A stretch of DNA of 64,000 bases from Gemmiger gallinarum (GCF_014982805.1 NZ_JADCKC010000004.1:111602-175601); one strand, 5' to 3'; positions 53,444-63,157 are shown, counted from the stretch's first letter. Program-made: numbers and translations. The notes: generated from the sequence alone by a model not told the origin.

Positions 53444-53767
53444 TTACAGCTCGTTGGGTTCCTTGGGCCGGGGCAGATTGAGGTAATACCGCCGTGCCTT
53501 TCCGTTTGGCTGTCCCGGCACCGGTTCCAGCAAACCGCAGCGTTCCAGGGCGGCGAACAATCCGGCGGCTTTCTCCCGCTGGCAGTGCAGCAATCGCCCC
53601 GCACTGGCCCGCGAGAGGCTCACACAGGGCCTGCCGTTGGCTTTCCAGCGCCCGGTGGTATCCTGGGCCGACAGCCGCAACAGCCCCAGCAAATGGCCGT
53701 ACAGCAGCTTACTTTCGCCGGGAAGTTCCCGGTAAGGTTCTTCCGAGAGAAGGCTGGACGGGATCAT
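53444..53767 (-). CDS. RepA-like replication initiator fragment
   Basis: The 107-residue product MIPSSLLSEEPYRELPGESK and SRASAGRLLHCQREKAAGLFAALERCGLLEP matches the N-terminal winged-helix region of RepA_N-type plasmid initiators. In-frame sequence upstream (ELVPAEENLNRIDGFL) also looks native but is closed by TGA at 53822-53824. A well-placed ATG at 53817 behind AAGGAGGT is in a different frame, so a frameshift has probably damaged the start. The C-terminal half of a full initiator is missing. Confidence 0.65.
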   Translation of the reverse strand: MIPSSLLSEEPYRELPGESKLLYGHLLGLLRLSAQDTTGRWKANGRPCVSLSRASAGRLLHCQREKAAGLFAALERCGLLEPVPGQPNGKARRYYLNLPRPKEPNEL

Positions 53768-53958
53768 CAGGAACCCGTCGATGCGGTTCAGGTTTTCCTC
53801 TGCGGGAACGAGTTCATGGTTCAGATGGCACCTCCTTGGGTTATGGGTTGGTTGCGTACTTTGGCTTCTGGCATCCCTCTTTTTCGGTTGGTTTTGTCCT
53901 CGAAAGATGTTTGATTATTTTATCATAGATTCTTCCGACACATACAGCATACAACGTC

Positions 53959-53987
53959 TTGCGATCCTTTTCAAGATGTGTTAGACT
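53959..53987 (+). promoter_or_regulatory. Promoter of the DUF6076 gene
   Basis: TTGCGA at 53959-53964 and TAGACT at 53982-53987 are 17 bp apart, 109 nt before the TTG start. The rest of the 53826-54095 gap shows no gene. Confidence 0.55.
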
Positions 53988-54095
53988 GTTTTCATGTTGG
54001 ATGATTCACACACTTTTCTCGGCTGTTTCTGAAACACAGAAAAACACAGAGTCATTTTCCGCCCACTATGCTCCAACACAGGATGGTGACGAATT

Positions 54096-55343
54096 TTGAA
54101 CTACCAGACGTACCTTTTCTTTGAAGGCCGCACCGAATATATCCAGGGCTACGACACGCCCCAGCATACATATCCGCTGGGGTCCCTGGTGTTCGGCGTC
54201 CTGGACCTGGATGCCGCCCCCTATCTGGAACGAGGCCGCGCATTGCTGGAGAAATTCCGGGGTGTAAACTTCCCGGAAGATCAGACCATGCAGCAGAGCC
54301 TGGCTTCCCCTGACACCTGTGTGTATTACCAGGTGGCGTCCTTTTACCATGATTTTGCCGCCGCTGTGCGGCAGGTTTCACCGGCCCTGTTTGATCTGGT
54401 GGAAGGCCACACGCTGGCCAACTTCCGTCGCAATGAACGAGAACTGAAAGCTATCCAACATAGCGTGTTGCAATTTATACATACTGGAAAAAATGACAGT
54501 TCGTATACATTTGATGAATTGCGCGCCAGAATGTCCCACCTTGGCGAGTTGGCCATAACCAGCGACATCATGGAAGGGTTCTGCCGGAACTTTCCGGAGT
54601 ACACAGACCAGATGAAGGTCTTTATCCAGCGTGATACCGGTGACGCCTCTCTGTGCCGGACGGCGCTGTCGGTATTGGAATCCTTTGTGACGCTGCTGCA
54701 ACAGTTGGTGGACGGAAAAACGGATCTGCGCCAGCTGATCGAGGCTACACTGGTGGAAGAGGACGGACGCCCCAGAACGGAGCATGGCCAGCGCCCTTCG
54801 GAGTTGCTGGTGGAACTGGCCGAAAATGGCGATTCGATCTACCAGAAATACCACAAGCTGGAGGACGACATCCATATCCAGACCCGGTACAAACGGCCTG
54901 CAGACAACAAAAAAGGCGGCATTTCTGCCGCCACGTTCTACGCGAGCGATACGCTGCCCGCGTTACTCTTTTTGGAATTTGTACAGATGTGTGCCCAGGA
55001 CCTGCCGGTTGCCGTCTGTGAAAGCTGCCACCGGCTGTTTGTTCCCTTCTCCAGCCGCGCCAAGTATTGTGAGCGGGTGCTGGACCCGGAAACCGGCGCC
55101 ACCTGCAAGGACATTGCCGCCAAACTAGCCTATGCCGAGGAACTGAAGGCCAACAAAGCCAAGGAACTCTACAATAAGATGCGCAACCGCTACCAGATGC
55201 GCTGCTCCCGTGCGCCCGGTAACCAGAAAATGAGGGATGCCTACAACGCCTGGCGTAAGCAGGCACAGATGGCGCTGAGTAAGTATCAGTTGGGGGAGAT
55301 AGGTTGGGAGGAGTTCCAAATAAAACTGAAGCTCCGTATTTAA
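54096..55343 (+). CDS. DUF6076 domain protein
   Basis: The 415-residue cytosolic protein ends in a zinc-ribbon-like region CESCHRLFVPFSSRAKYCERV (Cys at about 307, 310 and 325) followed by a basic helical segment with RNRYQMRCSRAPGN. The pattern resembles the C-terminal half of DUF6076 proteins often found on mobile elements of gut clostridia. The start is TTG at 54096, with GGATGGTGA upstream; no ATG fits. The function is unknown. It is GC-normal, in contrast to the next genes. Confidence 0.75.
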   Translation: MNYQTYLFFEGRTEYIQGYDTPQHTYPLGSLVFGVLDLDAAPYLERGRALLEKFRGVNFPEDQTMQQSLASPDTCVYYQVASFYHDFAAAVRQVSPALFDLVEGHTLANFRRNERELKAIQHSVLQFIHTGKNDSSYTFDELRARMSHLGELAITSDIMEGFCRNFPEYTDQMKVFIQRDTGDASLCRTALSVLESFVTLLQQLVDGKTDLRQLIEATLVEEDGRPRTEHGQRPSELLVELAENGDSIYQKYHKLEDDIHIQTRYKRPADNKKGGISAATFYASDTLPALLFLEFVQMCAQDLPVAVCESCHRLFVPFSSRAKYCERVLDPETGATCKDIAAKLAYAEELKANKAKELYNKMRNRYQMRCSRAPGNQKMRDAYNAWRKQAQMALSKYQLGEIGWEEFQIKLKLRI

Positions 55344-55388
55344 TTTTATATTCTTAACACTTCGTTTTATACCATGGGGGGTATTTCT

Positions 55389-56210
55389 ATGAAATATTTT
55401 TTTCGTTTTTTTGTTGCCTCTTTGCAAGTAATATCAACCATTTGGGGACTTATTGGTATTAGTTTGTTATGGCTTTTCCAACATACGCCATTTTTTGGTT
55501 TAACTCTTGCCATTCTAATTTTGGGTTACTTTTTTTTATTTTGCTATTTTTTCTTTCGTAATAGACATGTTAAAATGCCTAAAACACTCGATGGCATTGC
55601 AATCAACACATACCCTCTTTTACAAAGCAATTGCAAGCTAAATTCCCATTTAGCAATATCAGAAATCAATGTAAAAGTCAAGTTGGATGAATCCGACTTG
55701 AGTATAGAATATATCTATGAAGGTACTGTACACTCATTCCTACCCGTAGAAGGGCTTTATGTCACATTTGCTTCCGAAGCAAATATGGAAAACAAACGAA
55801 TTTATAAAGCATTTAATGAGTATGACAATGAATTAACTGTTCGTAATATTTCTCCGAAAGGAATGTCACAATGCTTATTTATTTCTTTTTCAAATGCAAA
55901 GCGTAACAAAGATAAATTTTATGTCAAAATTACTGGGCATACATCCAATGCCGCCCCTTTAAGCGGAACAACTTATTATTTTATCAAGCCCTCCTTTTTT
56001 AAGATTAATTTCTTTCAAACGGTAAAGTATTCCTTCCTTCTATGTTCCTCAAAAAAGCTAAAGCAAGTAAAATGCTATCAAATCACGCCGCAAACAGTGA
56101 ATCTTATTCGCTCATGTCAAATTTTTCAAACTCTAACCGATTATATCGCATATGACGCAACCGATGATTTGGGATTTAATAATATACGGATTTACATTTT
56201 CGAAAGATGA
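55389..56210 (+). CDS. Membrane protein coupled to the NRPS, unknown function
   Basis: The 273-residue protein has two membrane helices (about 9-30 and 35-58) followed by a soluble domain of about 210 residues rich in Tyr, Phe and Asn. It is strongly AT-rich, unlike everything upstream. ATG 55389 is preferred over 55374 because GGGGGG lies 7 nt upstream of it. Its TGA overlaps the ATG of the synthetase gene (ATGA), implying co-translation and a shared role, perhaps export, membrane tethering or self-protection. No family recognised. Confidence 0.7.
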   Translation: MKYFFRFFVASLQVISTIWGLIGISLLWLFQHTPFFGLTLAILILGYFFLFCYFFFRNRHVKMPKTLDGIAINTYPLLQSNCKLNSHLAISEINVKVKLDESDLSIEYIYEGTVHSFLPVEGLYVTFASEANMENKRIYKAFNEYDNELTVRNISPKGMSQCLFISFSNAKRNKDKFYVKITGHTSNAAPLSGTTYYFIKPSFFKINFFQTVKYSFLLCSSKKLKQVKCYQITPQTVNLIRSCQIFQTLTDYIAYDATDDLGFNNIRIYIFER

Positions 56211-59200
56211 CGGTGATTTTTATGGATCCTGTAAAAATAATTGATTTTCTAAAACATTATTTTGGAAAAGAAAACATTCCTACAAAAACATTCTCACAGC
56301 AAACTTGGCTCGATTTGAATATCGATAGTTTAGCCCTAACGTTTATGATTTGCTCGATAGAAAAAGAATTCAATATAACCGTTGATATGAAAACAGCTTT
56401 AGAATGTCCCAACATAGGAGCATTTGTCTTTTGCATTATCAATAGTAAAAAAACTTATCCTAATATCACCGATACCTTATCTTCTACTATTGATACATAT
56501 CCATTAACTCCGCAACAAATTGCTATCTATGTCGCATCTATCAAAAGTAAAAATCCGTGTTTATATAATATTCCATTAAGAATTGCTCTTCCTCAAAATA
56601 TAAATTATCAAAAGTTACGTGACGGTTTGTCTTCTCTTATCGCACATCATCCAGAGTTATGTGTAAAAGTAGATACCAGCCACATCGTTCAACCCCAAAT
56701 GATTTCATACGACTTTCCTATTGCTGTTCAAGAATTAGGCGATACAGAAATTTCTTCTTTCTTCCATCCATTTAACCTGTCTCAAGGGCCTCTTGCACGT
56801 TTTGGATTAACAAATAATTATCTTCTAATAGATATCCATCACATTTTGGTAGATGGGCGTTCTATTTATCTTCTGATGAAAGAATTAAATGCTTTTTTAT
56901 TAGGCACTCCTTATTCATTCTCTCAGATATCATATTCCAACTATGCAAAGAAGTTATATGATGATCGTTCTAATAATAATTTTCAAGAAGCCAATTCTTA
57001 TTTTCAGACAGTTTTAGCTCATGGAAACTCTGTTAGACTTTTAGACTTTAATAACAAGCAACATCTACCAGGACTTTCATTATTCTTTAACCATGTTATA
57101 AATAAATCTCTTCTCCAAACAATTAAATCCTCTTTTGAACTTAGTAACACAATGCTTTATTTCTTGGTATTTTGTATTGTTCTAATACGTTATTCCCATC
57201 AAGATCATTTGTTATCAAGTATAACTCTAATGAATCGAAGCGGTATTTTCATGAATACTATTGGTATGTTTGTAAATACTCTTCCGATTTGTATTCCAAG
57301 CACAGACAATTTATTACAATTTATTCAAGAAATCAAATCAAGTATTCTAAATCTTTTTAAATATCAAAACACTCCATTATATGATGCTCTTCACAATTCT
57401 AATATTACTTCAAACCAGATAAATACCTCATTTATTTATCAAGGTTCTGGATATTACACTTTTGAAATAAACGGCTCTTTTTGTAAGAACGAATGGGTAG
57501 AATTAAATTCATCAAAATTTGATTTAACATTTGAAATAACAGAAACAAACACAGGATATCTTTTAAGAATTGAATATTCTCCAGACTTAGTATCTTTTGA
57601 AACCATAAATTTGATGCAAAAAAGCTATCGAAGAATTTTTAATCAGCTTTTGACTTGTAAAAAGGTTTCTGAAATAGAAATTTTCCCTACCACACCAAAG
57701 CAAGTATATTGTAGCGTTCCTACTCAAATCCATTCCCTCAAATGTGTACATCAACTCTATAGTGAGTTTGCACGTGGGAATCATAAAACAGCTCTTATCT
57801 TTCGGAATATGACATTTTCTTATGACCAGTTGGAGCAATACTCAAACTCCTTGGCTGCGTTTCTTCAAAATCAATATTCTGTAAAATCGGGAGATATTGT
57901 TCCGATAATCACTAATCGCTGTTGGGAGATAATTCCTGCTATTCTTGCTGCCATGAAAATAGGCGCAGCCTATTTATTAATTGATTATACCTGTCCTCTC
58001 CTGAGGAAAAAGCAAATTTTAGACGACATAAATGTCAAAATAATTCTGATGAAGGATGCCTCTATTCCCACAGAGTATAATTATCTTAATTTATCTGATA
58101 CCTCGATATGGTCTTACAATAAGGCTCCTATCATTGCGACTAATCCTGACTTTTTATGTTACGTTGTATATACTTCTGGCACTACCGGCAAACCTAAAGG
58201 GATTAAAATCTCACATCGAAATCTTTCAAACTATTGTTCCTCAAAAACTGGTAGTATCTTTTCTAAGTGTTTTTCGAATTCAATCAAAAGTATTGTTTCT
58301 GTCACGAATTATGCATTCGACATTTTTATTACCGAAAGTGTTTTTGCGCTCCTTCACCAAATCGTTATTTATATGACAAGTGATGAAGAGGTAAACAACC
58401 CAATAGCACTTTCAAATTTAGTAAAACAGCATCATATCGAGTCTATACAAACCACACCTTCCAAAATGTTACTGTATTGCGGAAATCATGAAAACCTAAG
58501 TTTTCTCAGCTGTTTCAAAGCAATTATTCTTGGTGGAGAGCCTTTTAACACTTCTTTATTAAAATTAATTCGTTCACATAGTGAGGCAAAGGTATTCAAT
58601 GTTTATGGTCCTGCCGAAACAACAGTTTGGGTCACTTGTAAAGAGTTGTCTAATCATGAAGATATTTCGAAGATTTCAATTGGAAAGCCACTATATGGGA
58701 CAGATATTTTTATTGTCTCTCCAGAAAATGAAATATGTCCTTTTGGTATCCCAGGAGAAATTTGTATTGAAGGTGCAAATGTAGGAGAGGGTTACATTGG
58801 CACTAATTTCGACTCAAAAAGTTCCTTCGAAATACTTTCTACAGTTCCTAAGAGAACTATCTATCATACTGGCGACATAGGATACATTGATACATCCGGA
58901 GATATCTTTTTCCTTGGTAGAAATGACTCTCAAATCAAATTGAATGGCCAACGTGTTGAACTTAAAGAAATAGAACAATGTCTATGCTCAATTTCTCCTA
59001 TAACAAACGCTGTAGTTATTGTAAAAGAGCATTTAGGAAAACAAATTCTTATTGCCTATTATGTATCTCAAACTGTTTTAAATAGTAATTTTCTAAAACG
59101 CACACTACAAAAAAAGCTTATGAATTATATGCTTCCCTCATATTATATTCATTTAGATTCTCTTCCTCTTTCTGCAAACGGAAAACTCGATATCAACTCT

Positions 59201-60664
59201 TTACCCGATTGTTTATCTTTAAGTTCAAATAATTCAAGGTCAATTGCACGATCGGAGATCGTCCATGATCTTCACTCTATTGTGTATCAAATAGTATGTA
59301 ATTGTATAAAAGCCAATGAACTTAACACAGACGAAAATATTTTCGATAAAGGCGCCGACAGTTTAAGTCTTTTTGATTTAGTTGCATCTCTAAGCTCTGT
59401 TGGTTTATTTATTGACATTCAAAGTATTCTTGACCATCCAAGTGTTAATGGGATTATTAGCACATTACAAAACAAATTTTCAAAACCCATTTTCACTGCT
59501 ACTCCAAACAAAAAATATGACTTTCTTTTAAAAAATCAAGTCGGTGGAACGGTTAGCATTCCAATAAAGAGCATATTAATAACAGGAGTAACTGGATTTC
59601 TTGGTGCACATATTTTGTACGAACTCATCCATTCTAGTGTTCAGAGAATTTTCTGCATTGTCCGACCTCTCGAAAACATATGTGCCGAGATTCGGCTTTT
59701 AAATATCTTACAATACTATTTTCCTCATTCCAATTTTACAGCAATACCTGAAAAAATCACTATTCTAACTGGTGATATTACCAATTATAATTTAATTAAT
59801 ATACTTCCTTCTCATGTTGATTTTGTTATCCACTGTGCAGCTACAGTAAATCATTTTGGCTCATTTGGTAGCTACCAATCAATCAATATTGACTCAACAA
59901 AAAGACTTTTACATTATGCGAAACAGGTAGATGCAGTTTTTGTTTATATTTCTTCAATTAGTATATCCGGTAATAGTTCCCTTCGTTTCTCCAATAGCGA
60001 TTTACCGCCATTTGATGAAACCTGTTTTGCGAATGGGCAAATGTTAGACAATAACTATGTGCTTAGTAAGTACTATTGTGAAAAGGCCATTTTAGATAGC
60101 ATACAGGACGGATGCAAGGTCAAAATTATACGTATTGGAAATTTAACTAATCGATATAATGATTTATGCTTCCAACCAAATTACCAAACAAATGCTTTTT
60201 TATGTAGACTACGCGCCATGACCGAACTTCATTATATACCTGAATCTTGGTTGAATAAAACGATCGATTTTTCCCCTGTTGATGAAGTTTCTAAAGCAAT
60301 TGTCAAAATATGCTTTCACTATGAACCTGACTTTTATATTTATCACGTGTTTCCCAATCCATCAATAACTTATAATCAATTAATTGACGTTCTATCCTCT
60401 TTTTCGATATCCGTTATTCCTGTTCCAATGAATACCTTTAAGGAAAAGCTGTTTAATGCTTTTTCCAACAGAAAAGGTAAGTTAATAAAATACTTTGTTG
60501 GAATTATGGACTCCGATGGTAATTTTCAAATTTCTAACGCTATCACCGTGTCGAATAAGCGAACTTTGCAGTTCCTGAAAAAGATTCAGTATAAGTGGTC
60601 CCTATTAGATGAGCAATACCTAGCCGATTATATTTCATATTTTAAAAAACTCAACTTATTTTAA
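56207..60664 (+). CDS. NRPS with T-C-A-T-R architecture (reductive release)
   Basis: The 1485-residue enzyme carries: carrier domain 1 (LNIDSLALTF, phosphopantetheine Ser near 39); condensation domain with intact HHILVDG (about 209) and IGMFVNTLP; adenylation domain with YTSGTTGKPKG (about 651), NVYGPAETT, YHTGDIGY, LNGQRVELKEIE and NGKLD; carrier 2 (GADSLSLF, Ser near 1051); and a thioester-reductase domain with ITGVTGFLGAH (about 1127) and catalytic YVLSK (about 1283). By hand the A-domain pocket reads D-I-T-Q-I-G-V-V-W, close to the glycine code DILQLGLIWK. Expected product: an N-acyl or N-aminoacyl amino aldehyde or alcohol. AT-rich, probably acquired. No PPTase is in the window. Confidence 0.93.
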   Translation: MTVIFMDPVKIIDFLKHYFGKENIPTKTFSQQTWLDLNIDSLALTFMICSIEKEFNITVDMKTALECPNIGAFVFCIINSKKTYPNITDTLSSTIDTYPLTPQQIAIYVASIKSKNPCLYNIPLRIALPQNINYQKLRDGLSSLIAHHPELCVKVDTSHIVQPQMISYDFPIAVQELGDTEISSFFHPFNLSQGPLARFGLTNNYLLIDIHHILVDGRSIYLLMKELNAFLLGTPYSFSQISYSNYAKKLYDDRSNNNFQEANSYFQTVLAHGNSVRLLDFNNKQHLPGLSLFFNHVINKSLLQTIKSSFELSNTMLYFLVFCIVLIRYSHQDHLLSSITLMNRSGIFMNTIGMFVNTLPICIPSTDNLLQFIQEIKSSILNLFKYQNTPLYDALHNSNITSNQINTSFIYQGSGYYTFEINGSFCKNEWVELNSSKFDLTFEITETNTGYLLRIEYSPDLVSFETINLMQKSYRRIFNQLLTCKKVSEIEIFPTTPKQVYCSVPTQIHSLKCVHQLYSEFARGNHKTALIFRNMTFSYDQLEQYSNSLAAFLQNQYSVKSGDIVPIITNRCWEIIPAILAAMKIGAAYLLIDYTCPLLRKKQILDDINVKIILMKDASIPTEYNYLNLSDTSIWSYNKAPIIATNPDFLCYVVYTSGTTGKPKGIKISHRNLSNYCSSKTGSIFSKCFSNSIKSIVSVTNYAFDIFITESVFALLHQIVIYMTSDEEVNNPIALSNLVKQHHIESIQTTPSKMLLYCGNHENLSFLSCFKAIILGGEPFNTSLLKLIRSHSEAKVFNVYGPAETTVWVTCKELSNHEDISKISIGKPLYGTDIFIVSPENEICPFGIPGEICIEGANVGEGYIGTNFDSKSSFEILSTVPKRTIYHTGDIGYIDTSGDIFFLGRNDSQIKLNGQRVELKEIEQCLCSISPITNAVVIVKEHLGKQILIAYYVSQTVLNSNFLKRTLQKKLMNYMLPSYYIHLDSLPLSANGKLDINSLPDCLSLSSNNSRSIARSEIVHDLHSIVYQIVCNCIKANELNTDENIFDKGADSLSLFDLVASLSSVGLFIDIQSILDHPSVNGIISTLQNKFSKPIFTATPNKKYDFLLKNQVGGTVSIPIKSILITGVTGFLGAHILYELIHSSVQRIFCIVRPLENICAEIRLLNILQYYFPHSNFTAIPEKITILTGDITNYNLINILPSHVDFVIHCAATVNHFGSFGSYQSINIDSTKRLLHYAKQVDAVFVYISSISISGNSSLRFSNSDLPPFDETCFANGQMLDNNYVLSKYYCEKAILDSIQDGCKVKIIRIGNLTNRYNDLCFQPNYQTNAFLCRLRAMTELHYIPESWLNKTIDFSPVDEVSKAIVKICFHYEPDFYIYHVFPNPSITYNQLIDVLSSFSISVIPVPMNTFKEKLFNAFSNRKGKLIKYFVGIMDSDGNFQISNAITVSNKRTLQFLKKIQYKWSLLDEQYLADYISYFKKLNLF

Positions 60665-60696
60665 TCGGGTATAATCACATCAATAAGAACAAGGAA

Positions 60697-62044
60697 GGTA
60701 GGGTAGAATAAGTTTCGCAAAAACAAAAAGAGACATGGTTTGCAGATCTCTGGTAGAATGAAGTTGCGACACAAACATTCGAAAGGAGATAGCAAACCAT
60801 GCCTGAAAAGATTGTACAGCTAAACGAGGAAGTTATCAAGGGGCAGCTCAAGGAACTCGTACGAGGCAGCGTAGAGGAAACACTCAACGAGCTGCTAGAG
60901 GCAGAGGCTAACAAGCTGACCCAAGCTGCCCGGTATGAGCGCAATGAGCAGCGCCAAGGCTACCGCAGCGGCCACTACAACCGTAATCTCACCACCACCT
61001 CCGGAAACGTCACACTCAAGGTGCCCAAGCTCAAGGGCATCTCTTTTGAAACCGCCATCATTGAGCGGTATCGCCGCCGCGAAAGCAGCGTAGAAGAAGC
61101 ACTCATCGAGATGTACCTGGCAGGCGTATCCGTCCGGCGCGTGGAGGATATTACCGAGGCCCTGTGGGGCAGTAAGGTGTCGCCGTCCACCATTAGTGAG
61201 TTGAACAAGAAAGCGTATGTCCACATCGAGGATTGGCGGAACCGCCCTCTGCAAGGCGGACGATATCCGTATGTTTATGTGGATGGAATCTACCTGCGCC
61301 GCAACTGGGGTGGAGAGTTTGAAAATGTAGCTATTCTGGTAGCCATTGCAGTCAACGAGGATGGCTACCGCGGGGTTCTTGGCGCAGCTGAGGGCATAAA
61401 AGAAGACAAGGCCAGTTGGGTTAATTTCTTTCAGTGGCTCCGCGGCCGTGGTTTGGATGGGGTTAAATTGGTGGTTGGTGACAAATGCCTTGGTATGCTG
61501 GAAGCCGTGGGCGAAGTGTTTCCCGAGGCCAAATACCAACGGTGTACAGTCCACTTTTACCGGAATGTGTTTACTGTTACACCGCGTTCCAAAGCAAAGC
61601 TGGTGGCCAAGATGCTCAAAGCGATCCACGCCCAGGAAAGTAAAAAAGCTGCTCGAGATAAAGCCAGAGCTGTGGTAGAAGAACTGCGTTCCATGAAGCT
61701 GAAAGAAGCGGCCAAGAAGGTGGAGGACGGTATTGAAGAAACGCTGACCTACTGCGATTTTCCCAGCGAACACTGGACTCGTATCCGCACCAACAATGTC
61801 ATTGAACGGCTGAACCGAGAGATCCGCCGCCGCACTCGCGTGGTGGGTAGTTTTCCGGACGGCAATTCCGCCCTTATGCTAGTCTGTGCCCGGCTGCGCC
61901 ATGTGGCCGGTACTCAGTGGGGCAACAAGAAGTACATGAACATGAAGCACTTGGAGGCGGTCCTTGAGGATGCCTCTATTGCTGGCTGACCTCATTTATT
62001 CCAGAGACTGCAAACTAAATTTGCGAAAGAATGTTGACACTACC
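60697..62044 (+). mobile_element. IS256-family insertion sequence
   Basis: Imperfect terminal inverted repeats begin GGTAG at 60697 and, on the other strand, GGTAG at 62044; both contain TTTCGCAAA about 17-20 bp in. A single transposase gene fills the interior. I could not find an 8-9 bp target duplication flanking these ends (ACAAGGAA versus GAATTCTC), so the insertion is old, recombined, or the ends are misplaced by a few bases. Confidence 0.85.
60799..61989 (+). CDS. IS256-family transposase
   Basis: The 396-residue Mutator-type DDE transposase has the family blocks RNEQRQGYRSGHYNRNL, VYVDGIYLRRNW (first Asp), VVGDKCLGMLEAV (second Asp), YQRCTVHFYRNV and the C-terminal Glu region TNNVIERLNREIRRRTRVVG. 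Length is normal and no frameshift is seen, so it may be active. AAAGGAGATAGC precedes the ATG. GC content is intermediate and higher than its flanks. Confidence 0.96.
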   Translation: MPEKIVQLNEEVIKGQLKELVRGSVEETLNELLEAEANKLTQAARYERNEQRQGYRSGHYNRNLTTTSGNVTLKVPKLKGISFETAIIERYRRRESSVEEALIEMYLAGVSVRRVEDITEALWGSKVSPSTISELNKKAYVHIEDWRNRPLQGGRYPYVYVDGIYLRRNWGGEFENVAILVAIAVNEDGYRGVLGAAEGIKEDKASWVNFFQWLRGRGLDGVKLVVGDKCLGMLEAVGEVFPEAKYQRCTVHFYRNVFTVTPRSKAKLVAKMLKAIHAQESKKAARDKARAVVEELRSMKLKEAAKKVEDGIEETLTYCDFPSEHWTRIRTNNVIERLNREIRRRTRVVGSFPDGNSALMLVCARLRHVAGTQWGNKKYMNMKHLEAVLEDASIAG

Positions 62045-62184
62045 GAATTCTCTTAACCTCAAGGCTCTTTTTAGACTTATACGTGGTAATTCTTCCTGGA
62101 ACAAATTTCGCGATTAGGTAAAAAAATCATCTTTTTCACCTTAATCTTTTCTTTATTTTCTCTTTACAAATTATCTCTCAATTT

Positions 62185-62607
62185 TCATTCTGTTTTCTTT
62201 TCCAACCCGCCATCATTAAAATTCATAATGGGAAGCATCAAGGTTGCCACATTAGCATTATTCGTAAGAGTAGCAACAATTTGACGAAGAAAAGGAAATA
62301 AAATAGAAATGGTGTTTGTATGAAGTATATGATCTTTTAGATTGGCATCGATTGTTTCATCCTGATCAAAATAAGTGAAATGTCCCACAATAGCAACATG
62401 AATATGAAACGGCATCGGATGATCTTCTGTAGGTGTTATATCAAACGATAAATGAACATCATATTTATCATCACCAAGATTTACGATTTCCTGTTCAAAA
62501 TGAGGTTGTAATTGAAACTCATGTTGATCAGCTTTAACCGGCTCCTTTTTGAACAGCAATTCTTCAACAGTATAATTGTCAAACTGTAAAACACTTGCTT
62601 TAGGCAT
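62185..62607 (-). CDS. SecB-like chaperone of a toxin-antitoxin-chaperone system
   Basis: The 140-residue protein has a SecB fold signature: LQPHFEQEIVNLGDDKYDVHLSFDITPT, PFHIHVAIVGHFTYFD and the C-terminal helix NTISILFPFLRQIVATLTNNANVATLMLPIMNF (key residues LFPFLR and LMLPIMNF). Firmicutes generally lack the export chaperone SecB; solitary copies occur in TAC loci, where the chaperone protects the antitoxin. Its ATG overlaps the antitoxin stop by 8 bp and GGGGGGATC precedes it, so it is the third gene of the operon. Confidence 0.86.
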   Translation of the reverse strand: MPKASVLQFDNYTVEELLFKKEPVKADQHEFQLQPHFEQEIVNLGDDKYDVHLSFDITPTEDHPMPFHIHVAIVGHFTYFDQDETIDANLKDHILHTNTISILFPFLRQIVATLTNNANVATLMLPIMNFNDGGLEKKTE

Positions 62608-63157
62608 AGTATCGATCCCCCCAAAATTCAGGACTATTAGGCGAATTTGGCCTAAGGTTGTAAACCATATTACTGTCCGTTGTATACGAAAAGGTAACCT
62701 TGACTCGAAGAGTTTCCAAATTATTCATGGCATTTTCATAATCTTGTTTCGATATCTTATCCCGATTCTTTTGTAAAAGTTCTCTGAAATTACTGGGTTG
62801 TTTCATTAATTCAATAAGATTATTTTGCGCCATATCCGCAATACTTCCATTCTCATAACGGGCAATTGTTTTATCTCCAAGTCCCAGAACTTTAGCAAAG
62901 GCAACCTGCGACAAACCATATTTTTCACGGATTCTGCGTATCTCATCTGCCTGTAATAGCCCATGCCGTTGGCGATATATTGCAAATGCATCAAGCAAAT
63001 TTTGTTCATCAAGTTCTTCGTCCCAAATATCTTGGCCACAGTTCTTACAGCATCTTACCTTAGCTGTAATCGTGATTTCCTCCCCTTTTACAGGATATGT
63101 TTCCGAAACCGTTTTAACCTCAGTTAAAACTTCAGAATTACAATTGGGACAATACAT
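62600..63157 (-). CDS. mqsA: MqsA-like antitoxin with chaperone-addiction tail
   Basis: The 185-residue protein has an N-terminal zinc-binding domain with MYCPNCNSEV and CCKNCGQDIWDEE (CxxC pairs near 3-6 and 37-40), and a central HTH (about 68-115, IRRIREKYGLSQVAFAKVLGLGDKTIARYE). Beyond the HTH it has about 60 extra residues ending in an aromatic Tyr/Asn/Pro-rich tail, NLRPNSPNSPEFWGDRYY. Such tails are the chaperone-addiction region in TAC antitoxins. AAAAAGGAGC precedes the ATG. Confidence 0.88.
   Translation of the reverse strand: MYCPNCNSEVLTEVKTVSETYPVKGEEITITAKVRCCKNCGQDIWDEELDEQNLLDAFAIYRQRHGLLQADEIRRIREKYGLSQVAFAKVLGLGDKTIARYENGSIADMAQNNLIELMKQPSNFRELLQKNRDKISKQDYENAMNNLETLRVKVTFSYTTDSNMVYNLRPNSPNSPEFWGDRYYA

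Noticed and set aside
60675..60944. 89-codon antisense ORF at the left end of the insertion sequence
   Set aside because: It is Ser/Leu-rich shadow sequence over the IS end and the transposase start, without a ribosome site.
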